Below the pieces are notes generated by a model that saw nothing but the letters and a program-made list of their open reading frames with translations, did no database searches and was not told the origin of the DNA. A stretch of DNA of 64,000 nucleotides, from assembly GCF_932294415.1 (NCBI RefSeq), contig NC_065538.1, forward strand, positions 75,555,834 to 75,619,833, given 5' to 3'. The DNA is from Quercus robur. Lineage: Eukaryota; Streptophyta; Magnoliopsida; Fagales; Fagaceae. Shown in pieces: positions 43,861 to 55,072 of this stretch. The stretch's first letter is position 1. Every line of letters starts with the position of its first letter. A program made the position numbers and the translations under genes.

Positions 43861-44259
43861 TTAAACTATTTTACTTTGGATATATATGAACACTGGTCGA
43901 TAATTCGTGCAATGCACAGAAAACTTTAGCATAATATAATATAATATATTTTTTTGTTTAAATATAAATTTCATAATAATAATAATTATAAATAAACATT
44001 TATCATAATTGTTTTTGCATATAAAACTATATATTTTAGTTTTAGGCATTTTATGATTGTGTTAATATATGAAATTATATATTGTACTATTTAAAGAAAA
44101 TATAATATACCAAAAGACTCTAAGTGAAAATTTAAATATAGAATATAATTTAATTTAATTAAAAATATATATTAGAATAGTGACATGTAAAATTATGAGA
44201 CCTCAAAATTTTATATGACATAATACTATGAGATCAACTAAAAGTCTAACAACTTCGGT

Positions 44260-44296
<37 letters not shown>

Positions 44297-44739
44297 GTGT
44301 TGCAACTATTTTCATTGAAAACGGAAATGATAAAACTTAAAGAATGCTTTTCTTCAATTTTGTACTTAAGAATTTTTCAATTGATTCAGCCATATATTTA
44401 TATTAATCAATGCTTCTTCTTCTTCTTCGTCAAAAAAAAAAAAAAAAAACCAATGCAACAATAATAATGTTATTTATATAAGGATAAAATTGTATTTTAC
44501 CATGTAATTGAGTAATTCATTAGTTAAATACAATTTAAGTATAAAAAAAAAGTGCAAACAAGATACAAATTATATGGAGGAATTTTCCTTCAAATTGATT
44601 GAGACAAAAAAAATTTCTATCAACCATTACAAGCCATCATAAATTGAAGAAGAATTTATTATTATTATTTATATATAATAAATCGACCAAGATACTAATT
44701 AGTTTTTAATGTTGAATAAAATATTTTACTAGTTAAATT
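43861..44739. other. Intergenic, no gene seen
   Basis: AT-rich; (TA)n then (TGTA)n at 44260-44300 and a poly(A) run near 44431-44449. No supportable ORF. Confidence 0.5.
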
Positions 44740-45310
44740 AATTGAAACTAATTGAAATCCACAAGTAATGTGGGATACAGAAGTTTAATAAAGTAATAGT
44801 GTCACGTGTCATATTTGAGGTCAAGGGTACTAGAGGATCTCACACTATAGAGGAAGAGCTTCTGAGAGGAAGCTAGTTTTGACGTATTTGAAAGGATGAT
44901 AGTTGCTACCATATTTAATGCAGCTCACTAAATTTCCTGATCGCATTTATGTGGAAAAAACCTCTAAACAGTGTTGTCTTAATTATTGCAACTCATAGAA
45001 GATTTGAGAAGGTGTTTGATGGAACAAGTACTCGAGTAATAGCCTAAATGATCAATAAATGGAGAGCCAAGATCAACTAAAAGAGAATATATAATATAAA
45101 AGATCCTCTGAAAAATGGTAGAGTTGACGAAGGATCTCAAAGAGAAAAATACTATAGCAAATCATTCTTGAAATCAAACTAATATAAATATCTACCTTTG
45201 GACCTTAGCCGAGGACTAGTATTCTTCATTATTCCTTGTCTTTTTCTTCTTCTTCAACTGTACTAGGTTATTTGGTTCAAGTTCCCGTCTCTACAAATAC
45301 ATTATATTAC
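44740..45310 (+). mobile_element. Diverged relative of the TGTAGGG solo LTR
   Basis: In the same order as in 24335-25103 it carries a TTTAATGCA block, ATTTATGTGGA (there ATTAATGTGGA), CTAAACAGTGTTGTCTTAATT, GCAACTCATAGAAG, GATGGAACAAGTACTCGAGT, GATCAATAA, a TATATAATATAAAAG box and GGACC..GCCGAGGA. Heavily diverged; no clean termini. Confidence 0.5.
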
Positions 45311-45479
45311 GTCAAACTCATTTTTGGCACGGACAAGTAAATCACTCTAGAAGAAAACTGGGTCCAAATTTTATCATCATTGCTTATTCTGCAGGCCTTA
45401 AAAAACCCACTAAAACCAGCACCAGAAAAATCAATCCCAATCCCAAATCCGCAGTGACGAAGAACTAGCAATTGGGCAG

Positions 45480-45850
45480 AGGCCACGTGTCCCCTTACAG
45501 GCATGAGAGCTCTAGATGTGAGTGTGAATGACACGCTGAACACGCAAGCAAAAAGTGGGTCCCGCACACACGTGTCACCCGTGCGAGAGACACAGCAGTT
45601 TAGCACTCATACTCATACAAACAAAAGTGGGAAAAGGCAATTGATGGCGTTAATGCACTGGTTGGTGTTTGTCTCTGAGTTTCTTGCTCATGGTGGGCTC
45701 TACCTCTCTCTCTTTCTCATTCAAAGAGAGTGACTGTGTGTGTGAGTGAGGACAGCTAGCTATTACTCTATACTGCTTTCTAGTCCCCACACACTTTGAA
45801 GCTCATTCATGGCTTCTATATACCATTGTCTCTTTCTCTTTTCCTTTGAT
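45480..45850 (+). promoter_or_regulatory. Promoter region of the At1g61900-like gene
   Basis: Two perfect G-boxes, CACGTG at 45484-45489 and 45569-45574 (in ACACGTGT), then CTCTCT-rich sequence and a TATA-like TCTATATACC at 45815-45824, about 180 bp before the ATG. G-boxes with ACGT cores are typical of bZIP/bHLH control (light, ABA). Function inferred from motifs only. Confidence 0.5.
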
Positions 45851-46000
45851 TATTATTATTACTCACATACCAGCCAACAACTTCTTCAATTCCCAGCCTG
45901 ATTCTTGTTAACCACTCTTTCTCTTTTGCTTTCTTTCTTGCTTTTTTTTTCATTTTTTGTTTTGTTTTTGGCTCTACTGTGTTTGATACAAGTGTCAGGC

Positions 46001-47522
46001 ATGAAAGGGAGGGTTTTTTTCAAGCTCGGTCTCAATATCATTCTTCTGGAAGTGTTCCTATTAGCTCTCTGTGAGTATGCAAGCACATTTACTTGTTAAT
46101 TCCTGTACTGGGTTTTGGTTTATTTTACATGATCTGTGTGTTTTTTTTTAGTTGGGTCATTTTTGAATTGCTCTATTTTGTAGGAAATGCAGGTGGGTTT
46201 AGTGTATATTTTTTTGCTGTATTTTGGGGTTTCATGAAATGGGTTTTGTGGAATTTCATTATTGGTATGAAAATATGGTGTTCTAACTTCGAAGTTCCCT
46301 CTTTTATTTTTTGGGTAGAGGTCTTGAAGTTTCATTTTTCAACTTTTGAGAATATGGTGCACTGGCAACCAATTAACTATGCATATATACTTTTGTATTC
46401 ATATTATTATTATTTTTTTTTGACAAAATATACTCCAGTATTTTTGACACATTGAGTTTACTTGATGTTTGCTATTAAGTAATCTGTTTTTCTTATGGTT
46501 CAGACTGATGTCCCACTGTTCCAGATTGAGGCTAGTGTTAATGTTTTGGGATTGATTCATTAGTTTAGGTATAGAGTTGCGTTAAAGGTTAATAGCTTGT
46601 TTCTGTGATAGCGCCCGGGCCACCATTGTTGCGCAAGTAGTACTTGTAATCACTTTGTATAGATTGAATAATGGGGCACGCTTGCTTTTCATGGAACTGG
46701 TGCTAAGAAAAACAGCATCTTCTTGGGTGAGACTGAAGACTATGTACTTAGTACCAATTTCCGGAGAATTACATTATGAACAAGGGAGAAGTTAACCATG
46801 TCTGTTGGAAATTCCTGTCTTAGTACACTACTTAGTAGTTAGAACCAACTAAATTAGTGGCTGATGAATAACCAACTCAGTATATCACTACTATTTGTTT
46901 TGTTTGATAGAAGGTAGAGCCTCCAATTAATGATTCAGTTTCTTGTCAAATTTTGTGTTAAAGGTTAGTGTGATTCTCCAAATAGATTAGATATTGGATT
47001 GGATTAAAAGAGTGTGTGTTGCACACTTGCACGGGCATGAACTGAGTTCCACATCGGATGTTTACTAAGTAGATCTAAGCGATTATGAGGAATCCTAATT
47101 GTTACTTGACTAGTCCTTTTAGGTTATAGCTGCAAACGTAGCTAGTGATTTCCCCACCTTGTCTTGATGAGGATGTTGGGAAGTGTGTGTTGCACAAGCA
47201 TGAGTTAAAGCTTCCATTGGGTGTTCACTAGGTAGTCTTGGCCATGGAAGCTATTACTAGGAGCCTTAATTCTAACTTGACCAGTCCTTTTGGGGTATAG
47301 TACTGCACTAGCGCTTCCTTGCATCATGCCAGTTAGAACTTCACTCTGCCACTATTTCCATTTCTACGTTGTTTTGCTTGAATCATATAATTGTCTCTTC
47401 AGATTTTTATGAGTTAGTATCATAATTCTAAATTGAAGCTTCCCATTTATTTATTTTCTTTTTTTGGTTTTTGAAGAGTTTCAGTGTGTAGGGACAAAGG
47501 TGCAACCCCACACACAACCCCC

Positions 47523-47553
<31 letters not shown>

Positions 47554-50500
47554 AAAAAAATCCCTGTATTGGTGAATAGAGGCGTCAAATGTTACATTTA
47601 CTTTCTTTGAATTCACAAGATGTTATCCATTCTCAAAAAGGTTCTAGTATTCCACAATGCTTATTTTTACATAACTCCCTTTGTTAAGTATTGCTGAGTC
47701 CCATGCAATAAGAAAGGATGGGTTAGGTTTGAGATTGAGAGAAATCCTAATTGGTCGGTTGTATTGTTGTACAATGTTGGAGGTACTGGTGATGTTTCTA
47801 ATGTTAAATTTAGGGCTTTAATCCCGATTGGATTCAACTATTGCGCAATTGGGGCCAAAATTGGCAGGCTGGCACAGAGTTGATAGGGCAAAGCTTGTCA
47901 TTCCAAGCAACTACTAGTGATGGGAAAATGTTGCAGTTTGATGATGTACTGGGTTTTGGTTTATTTTACTTGATCTGTGAGTTTTTTCAGTTGGGGTTCA
48001 TTGTTGAATTGCTCTATTTTGGAGGAAATGTAGGTGGGTTTAGCGTATTTTTGCTGAGTTTTGGGGTTTCATGAAATGGGTTTTGTGGGACTTTATTATT
48101 GGTATATAAATATGGTGTTCAAACTTCAAAGTTCCTTCTTTTATTTTTTGGTGGAGGTATTGAATTTTCATTTCAACTTTAAGGAATATGGTGCACTGGC
48201 AATCAATTTGCTGATGCAATTGTTTTGTTTACACTATCAGTTTACTTGTATGAGCTGGGCATTAGTATTTGCTATTAATTAAAATTGTTTTCTTTAAGGT
48301 TCAGACTGATGTGCCAGTGTTCTAGATCGAGGCTAGTGTTAGGATTTTGGAATAAATTGTATCATTTATTTAGGTATAGACTTGTGTTAAATGTTCAATA
48401 ACTCGCCTCTGTGATAGCACCCTGGCCACCATTTTTGCCACAAATAATTGACACAATCAGTGCTCACTTCACATGGATTGATTTCTGGCAAGGCTGCTTT
48501 TATGGAATTGGTGCTAAGAAATTCATCATCTTCTTTGGTGCGTAGGAGGACTTTGTACTTAGCATCAATTTCCAGAGAATTGGTTTCTAACATACATTAT
48601 CAACAAGGGAGAAGTTAACCATGTATGTTGGAAATTCCTATCTTAGTACTCTACTTAGAAAATAAATAAATTAGTGGGTCGATGAACAACAAACCCAGTA
48701 TATCACTACAATTTTTTTTTTTTTTGTTTAATAGAAAGTAGATCCTCCAATTGATGACTCAATTTATTGTCAAATTTTGTGTTGAAGGTTAGTGTGATAC
48801 TTCAATAGTTTGGATATTTGATTAGATTAGAAGAGTTTGTCTTGCAAGGGCATAAGTTGAGTCCCACATCAGGTGTTTACTAAATAGATCTAAGTGATAA
48901 TGAGGAGCCCTAATTGTAACTTGACTAGTCTTTTTAGGTTATAGCCTCAAATATTGCTAGTGCTTTATCGCCTTATCTCGACAAGGTTGTTAGGACATTA
49001 GTGTTGTATAGGTATGACTTAAGTCTTACATCAAGTGTTTACTAGGTAAATCTTTGCTATGGAAGCTATTGTAAGGAGCCTTAATTACAGCTTGACTAGT
49101 CCTTTTGGGGTATGGCAGTGCACTAGCGCTTCTTTCATCATGACAGTTAAAGCTTACATACTATCACTATTTCCTTTTTCTAGGTGGTTTTGCTTGTAGT
49201 TACTGTTTCATTTTTGGTTAGTTTTCTTCTTGTTTTTTTTCTATAGAATTACAGAATTGCCTCTACAGATTTTTATGAGGTATTCTTATGATTTTAAATT
49301 TAAGGTTCCCATTTCCATTACTTATATAAATAAAAAAGCTTCCCATTCCTTTTAAAAAAAAAAAAAAAAACCTGAATTGGTGAATGGACGCTTCAATTGT
49401 TACATTTTAATTTCTTTGAATTAGCAAGATGTTATCCATTCTCAAAAGGTTCTAGTATTCCACTGATATGTTAGTTTACATAACACCTTTTCTCAAGTAT
49501 ATTTTCTGACATCTCTTTGCATGCATGCCTATAGTATTTCTAAGCTTTAAAAAATTTATTGTGTAAAACATAAATGAAAGTTTTTCTGATATCCTCATTT
49601 TCCTTATGCTTTTGGTACAGGTTTTCATGAATCTTGCTGCAGCCAGTTAGATCATCTTACGGGTCCTGTTTTGATGGAAAAAAGAAGGGATGCTTTTTTG
49701 CCCGAGATCTCTCCTAGTGGGTCTCCTCAGCCGTTTATTCCTATGCTTGCACCTTCACCATTGATACCCTTCACAAATACTACCACTCCAAAATTATCAG
49801 GTCTATTTAAATATACTTCTTAAAAATTATAGTAAAATCTTTATTTACATTGCATTCTTAAAGTTATATGGATTAAGAAGTTTGATCACATGTTGTGCTT
49901 TGTAATCTCTCTCTCTCTCTCTCTTCTAATGCAGGACTCTGTATGTTAAACTTCACTGCTGCGAAAAGCTTGCTGAGTACAACATCAGTAGATTGCTGGT
50001 CCGCTTTTGCACCGTTTCTGGCTAATGTCATTTGTTGTCCGCAGTTGGAAGCCACTCTTGCAATTATCATTGGTCAATCGAGTAAAGAAACCAATGTCCT
50101 TGCTTTAAATGGGACCCTTGCCAAATTTTGCCTCTCAGACATTGAGCAGATTTTGGTTGGTCAGGGTGCTAATTTTAATGTGACACAGATATGTTCAACT
50201 CATGCCTCAAATCTCACTCAAAACTCTTGCCCGGTCATTGATGTTAATGAGTTTGAGAACACTGTAGATACTTCTAAGCTTCTGGCAGCTTGTGCTGAGA
50301 TTGATTCTGTGAAAGAATGCTGTAACCAAATTTGTCAGGGTGCAATATTAGAAGCTGCTACGAGGATTGCATTGAAAGCTTCTGAGCTATTGAGCGTTGA
50401 TGGGCCCCATGTTTTACCTGAGCACTCAACTACTATAAATGATTGTAGAAGTATCGTCCACAGATGGCTGGCAAGTAAACTTGATCCTCCTCTTGCGAAG

Positions 50501-52815
50501 CATGTTCTCAGAGTACTATCAAATTGCAATGTTAATAAAGGTGAGTTTGGGGTAAAACATGGATGTAGAATAACCTCTCCAGATTATGTCTAGGTTTTTG
50601 TCTAAGACACCTTCTGACACTTAAAAGTATCCACAAAAGAATTGAGTACTTGTGTTAGAAGCATATGATTATGTGTGGGAGTACGTGGAGTATAACATAC
50701 TTTTGAAAGTCACTATGCATCCATTTCTTTAGAAGATTCTTTTGTTAGTGCAAAGTCCAACTTTGGGTTCATTTCCTTATTCATGTACTGGACTGTAAAC
50801 TTATAGACAACATTGATAGCTCCTAGATGGTCTCTTCTATCTGTCCTTGTGACTTCCTCACTCCTTTTATCATGGAAATTTATTAATTCCACATTTTTTT
50901 GTGTGGTAATTCTTGTTTGCTCTGTTTCTTATACATGTTTGATTTTTTATTCGTATGCCAATCCCTTCAGGTGGCCTCATCAATCTCATATTTCTTTTCT
51001 TGTGATTGTGCATCAGTTTGCCCCCTGAATTTCCCTGACATGAAGCATGTCGCAAAGGGCTGTGGGCATGGGATAAGTAACCAGACGGCATGCTGTAGTG
51101 CCATGGGAAGCTATGTCTCCCACTTGCAAAAGCAGAGTTTTATAACCAACTTGCAAGCTTTGGATTGTGCTGCATCATTGGGAACAAAGTTAAGGAAGTC
51201 AAATATTACAAAAGATGTATATGGCCTCTGTCATATAAGCCTCAAGGATTTCTCCCTTCAAGGTTCATGTTTTTTCTGGGTTCCCTTTTCATAATTAAAC
51301 TAAATATGTTCTCTGTCACATTGACTTTAAGCTGATTCTGATACATGATTCTTTTTTCATTTTTCCATCTCGAAACGCTATGGAACAACAATTCAATGTC
51401 TCAGTTGGAACTCAAGGTAATGTGCATAATTCATATGCATTGTGGAATAATAAACTAAAGACAAAGAATCATTTAGTATGGTGCAGAAATTATTCATTTC
51501 CTTCTAGCTTATTTCCTTTCATTCTTTATAATGACCTTTTTTCTGCAGAAGGTTTGCCAATAGAACCTTTAGTTTCTAATCTAGATTTGTGTGAGTGAAT
51601 GGATTAAATGTTATTACTTTCTGATTTCAATCTTGTAATTAGCTTGCATTTCTTTCTCCTTTTGGCTGAAGCAGAGGCTGGATGTCTTTTGCCTAGCTTG
51701 CCTTCTGATGCAACATTAGACCCGACTTCAGGAATAAGCTTCCTTTGTGATTTAAATGACAACATTGCAGCTCCATGGCCCACTACATCTCAAGTGCAAG
51801 CTTCTTCATGCAATAAAAGTATGTCCTGGCTATTATATTTTATTCATTTATATGGAATACCAAGTCTTTTAAATCTGTTACTTGTTCCTTCTGAAAATTA
51901 AATTGCTTTTTGCTAAAGGCTTATTTTGCGTCTGTTATATTTATCAACCTGACTTATTGGAATTTCAGCTATTAAAATTCCTGCACTTCCAGCAGCCACA
52001 TCTGCCCAAAGTGGTAAGCACCCCTTCTTCTTTTTTTTCTTTTTTTTTTTGGGTTTTTTTTTTTTTGTGGGGTGGGGAGGGGGGAAGGTGTGGTGTAGCT
52101 CTCAATGTGAGTTAGATTTGTGCAATCCTAAGATGTGACTAAACTGGAATGGATGCCTAGGTTCATGGTTTTTTAACTAACAAGGATGGTAGAAATTTAA
52201 TAGGTACAGCTGGTGGAGTCTGCCCGTCACTTGCATGGTGATGGCGTCCCTGCATGGGAACCATGGATGGGGTCCACCATCACGTGAGTGGAGGCCAGAC
52301 GCCATTCATTGTATATCTTCAAGAATGGGAGCTGTCTTAATTGAGGTAGTTGTCATACAAAAAAGTTAGGCTTGTATGCCAATTTGGTCCTATCAAGTGG
52401 GTTATGAAGTATCAATTCCCGTCTACTTCATGAAAAGAACATGTAGAAGAATGGAATGGACAGTGTTGTGAAATTGTTTTATTCCAAAGTTTGATGGGCA
52501 CCATTCTCCCTTAAAGGGGAGCTAAACCAAGATAAAGACAGAGAATTCCTATCACCCACTTTCTCTATACTTACAAACACAAAGAACTTATTTAGCTAAA
52601 AACTTGGAGGAAACTCTTCATAGTTGAAAACCAAACTTTTTGCATCCAAAGCTAAACATACTTTGTTGCTTTGAATTGTGGAACACAATTAATTCTCTTT
52701 TTGGTCACTAACCCTCCTTAACTTCATGCTAACTTGCTTTGCAGGACTTTATAATGACGATGTCATGCTTTTTCTGCTCATTGCTTCCTTAATGGTCCCT
52801 CTAATGCTATTGTAA
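46001..52815 (+). CDS. GPI-anchored cysteine-rich extracellular protein, At1g61900-like (8 coding exons)
   Basis: Exons: 46001-46070, 49621-49800, 49935-50540, 51017-51262, 51405-51416, 51675-51818, 51969-52013, 52745-52815, giving 457 codons; every intron is phase 1 with GT-AG borders. The N-terminus MKGRVFFKLGLNIILLEVFL is a signal peptide. A Pro-rich linker (PEISPSGSPQPFIPMLAPSP) precedes the domain of this family: GLCMLNFTAAKSLLSTTSVD, CWSAFAPFLANVICCPQLEA, IIGQSSKETNVLALN, TSKLLAACAEIDSVKECCNQ and KGCGHGISNQTACCSAM. The C-terminus (SGLYNDDVMLFLLIASLMVP...) is a hydrophobic tail for GPI attachment. The match with the Arabidopsis protein annotated as At1g61900 is clear over the whole length; its molecular role is unknown, probably at the outer face of the plasma membrane. 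AATAAA at 53029. The first intron is 3.55 kb and holds a tandem duplication. Confidence 0.95.
46107..47690. repeat. Intron tandem duplication, copy 1
   Basis: Begins GTACTGGGTTTTGGTTTATT and runs to GTTCTAGTATTCCACA... near 47660, colinear with 47946-49505. Both copies contain internal units CCACATCRGRTGTTTACTA with ACTTGACTAGTCC. This copy has a long poly(C)/poly(A) tract (47519-47560). Confidence 0.9.
47519..47560. repeat. Poly(C) then poly(A) tract
   Basis: About 25 C followed by about 17 A within intron 1. Such tracts are often misassembled in length. Confidence 0.9.
47946..49505. repeat. Intron tandem duplication, copy 2
   Basis: Same order of blocks as copy 1: GTACTGGGTTTTGGTTTATT, GTTCAGACTGATGT, GATAGCRCCC, GTTGGAAATTCCT, CAAGATGTTATCCATTCTCA. 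Offset 1.81-1.84 kb; diverged with many small indels. Confidence 0.9.
51405..51416 (+). other. 12-nt coding micro-exon of the At1g61900-like gene
   Basis: TTGGAACTCAAG between TCTCAG and GTAATG. It supplies codons for V-G-T-Q (shared with flanking bases) and joins DFSLQ to EAGCLLPSLPSD in frame. Skipping it would keep frame but remove four residues. Confidence 0.8.
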
Positions 52816-53029
52816 TCTTAAGAAGCTTTTTCTTGCACATTGCACCTTGTCAGAGTCTTCAAAGAGAAAAGGATAACTAGATGAAGTTATTTCCAAGAAG
52901 GTTTCTCTTGATCTGATCTGAGCCCTGTCAATTGAAGACAATTGTTTATTGGGCAGAGAATCTTGATTTTAGGTAATTTAGGATTGTGTTTCTGATCCTA
53001 TTGATTCTTGATTCTTGTTTGCTGGTGTA

Positions 53030-53510
53030 ATAAAATTTTTGTAAAGGAAATTAGGAAAATGAGGAAAGTGATATTGTAATTACCAATATTGAGATTGCCA
53101 TGTAAATTTAGGTTTTAGTAGGAAAAAGCTCTTTTGCAACCTGTAAGTACTTTTTTCTAATCTAGTGTCCACCTTATATGGCCAATGCCTTTCTTGCCAG
53201 TGCTTTTAATAATGCTGTTCTATATATCTCTTTCACATTTAAAATGTTTTGTTATCTACTAGAGTTACTTGAACCTGAAATGCTTAAGTGCTTAAGCTGT
53301 ATCTTCTTTATGATGAAATTAATTTTCAAAAGAGGGAAAAAGTTTCTATAGAGATTGAATTGAATGGGCCAAGCATGGGCTTCCATACAACCATCACAGA
53401 AAGTCTGGACACAACTCATGTCACAATTGTTGTCACAACTCTGTCGTGGTTGAGTGATGAAGAACAAGCTGTGGGTTCATATAAAAGTGTTAGACAATCA
53501 TTCATATTTA
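53030..53510. other. Intergenic after the At1g61900-like gene
   Basis: 3' UTR end and short AT-rich spacer; no gene. Confidence 0.5.
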
Positions 53511-55072
53511 GTGCCTGTTTGTTTCAATGTTTTCAACCCAAAAAGCCTGTTTTGAAGAAAGCTGGAGTGGAAAGCTTGTTTGGTTCAGCATAAAACACAA
53601 CTTTTTGGAAAAAGTTGCGTTTTGGGCCAAGGCTGAAAACGTGCAGGCCATTATGGAGATTTGGAGGTCTATTTTAGAAAAAGTTCATGCGCATTCTCAG
53701 CTATCCGTTGGACTCTTCGAGCAATTACCAAATTACCCTTCAATAAATCATGTTAATTTCCTCAGTCTTTATGCTTGTTTCTCATTCCTCTCATCTCATC
53801 TCTCTGTTTTACCCTTTGCCCTGAAGCTCACTCACGCCTCTCATCTCTTCTCTCTGCTCTGCTCTGCTCTTTCCGTGCTGCTACAAACATAGCACCATCC
53901 AACTATCACCAGTCTACCACCACAACCCATTTCAACATTTGATAATCCAAACACAAAATCAACAAAATCAAACCAAAAATAACTCAAAATCAAAACAAAA
54001 GTACAAAACAACTTAAAATCAACTCAAACCCCATTGAAAAACCTATCCCAAACCCAACTCAAAATCAACCCAAAACAAAATCAACTCAAAATCAAACCCA
54101 AAATCCACAGAAAATCAACTCAAAATTAAACCATTAACTAAAAACCCATAACCCAAACCCAAAATCAAATACAAATCCAATGGTGGCAGAGACTTGAGGG
54201 ATTTGAGAATTAAGGAGAGAGATGAGGGATTTCCTTATGTTTCAATCCTTCATCTTCATCATCATCATCATCTTCTCTTTTCCTTGTAGCTTTCGAATTT
54301 TCAAAAAAAAAAAAAAAAAAAAAAAAAGAGATGCAGAAACTTTGGGGGATGAGAAAGGGGCGGAGATTGTGTGGAATGTTTTGGAGGGTGAAGTGGTAGG
54401 GAAAAAGACAAAAGAAGGAAAAAAAGAGAAAAGTAAGGGCACGTGTGTCGAGGAAGTGGTAGGGAAAAAGAGGAAAGAAGAAAATAAAGAAAAAAAATAA
54501 TAATTTAAGGGTACGTGTGTGGAGGAGAAAAAAAGAGGGAAAAAAGAAGAAGGAAATATGGATAAAAAAATAAAATAAAATAAGGGAAACATAAAATAAA
54601 GAATGAGAAATTAAAATTAAGAAATACTGTTACAATATTTTTACAATACTTTCACAATAAATTTTAAGTGGTAGGTTATTATTAGTTAATATTGGTGAGA
54701 AAAAAATAATTTATTTAGAAAAAGAAAAAAATAATTGTAATAGTATGTTCAAATTAAAATCAGTATAAATTATCACAATAAATCTTAAGTGGTAGGTATT
54801 AGCTAATATTGGTGAGAAAAAAATAATTTCACAATATTGATTTAAGTATGAAATAAACTTCCTTATATATACATTGTCATTTTTGGTAATTTATCATTCA
54901 AACTGTCACTTTTATTAGTGCTATCCAAACATTCAGCTTTTAAAAAAAACATTTTTTAACAGTTTTTACCAAATACTCAGCTTTTTGAAAAAACACTTTT
55001 AAATTATGCATTTTTTGAAAATTTCACTTTTTAAAAAGCATTTTTTCAAAAAGTTGAACCAAACTCACGCTT
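53511..55072. mobile_element. Large foldback DNA element (non-autonomous)
   Basis: The left arm GTGCCTGTTTGTTTCAA then AAAAAGCCTGTTTTGAAGAA pairs loosely with the right arm TTGAACCAAACTCACGCTTAA (reverse complement AGCGTGAGTTTGGTTCAA). TCATAT flanks both sides. The interior holds a simple repeat built on AAAATCAACTCAAA/CCCAAA (53940-54170), a poly(A) tract (54302-54326) and GA-rich sequence. No transposase. Superfamily not determined. Confidence 0.55.

Noticed and set aside
43875-43925. Motif ATTCGTGCAATGCACAGA as a Helitron end
   Set aside because: No CTRR or TC terminus and no partner end found.
45905-46099. Longer start for the GPI gene upstream of 46001
   Set aside because: The upstream open frame has no ATG; it is a pyrimidine-rich 5' UTR. 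ATG 46001 gives a proper signal peptide.
54222-54592. Lys/Glu-rich ORF and its Phe/Ser-rich antisense
   Set aside because: Low-complexity GA-rich sequence within the foldback element, initiated across a poly(A) tract.
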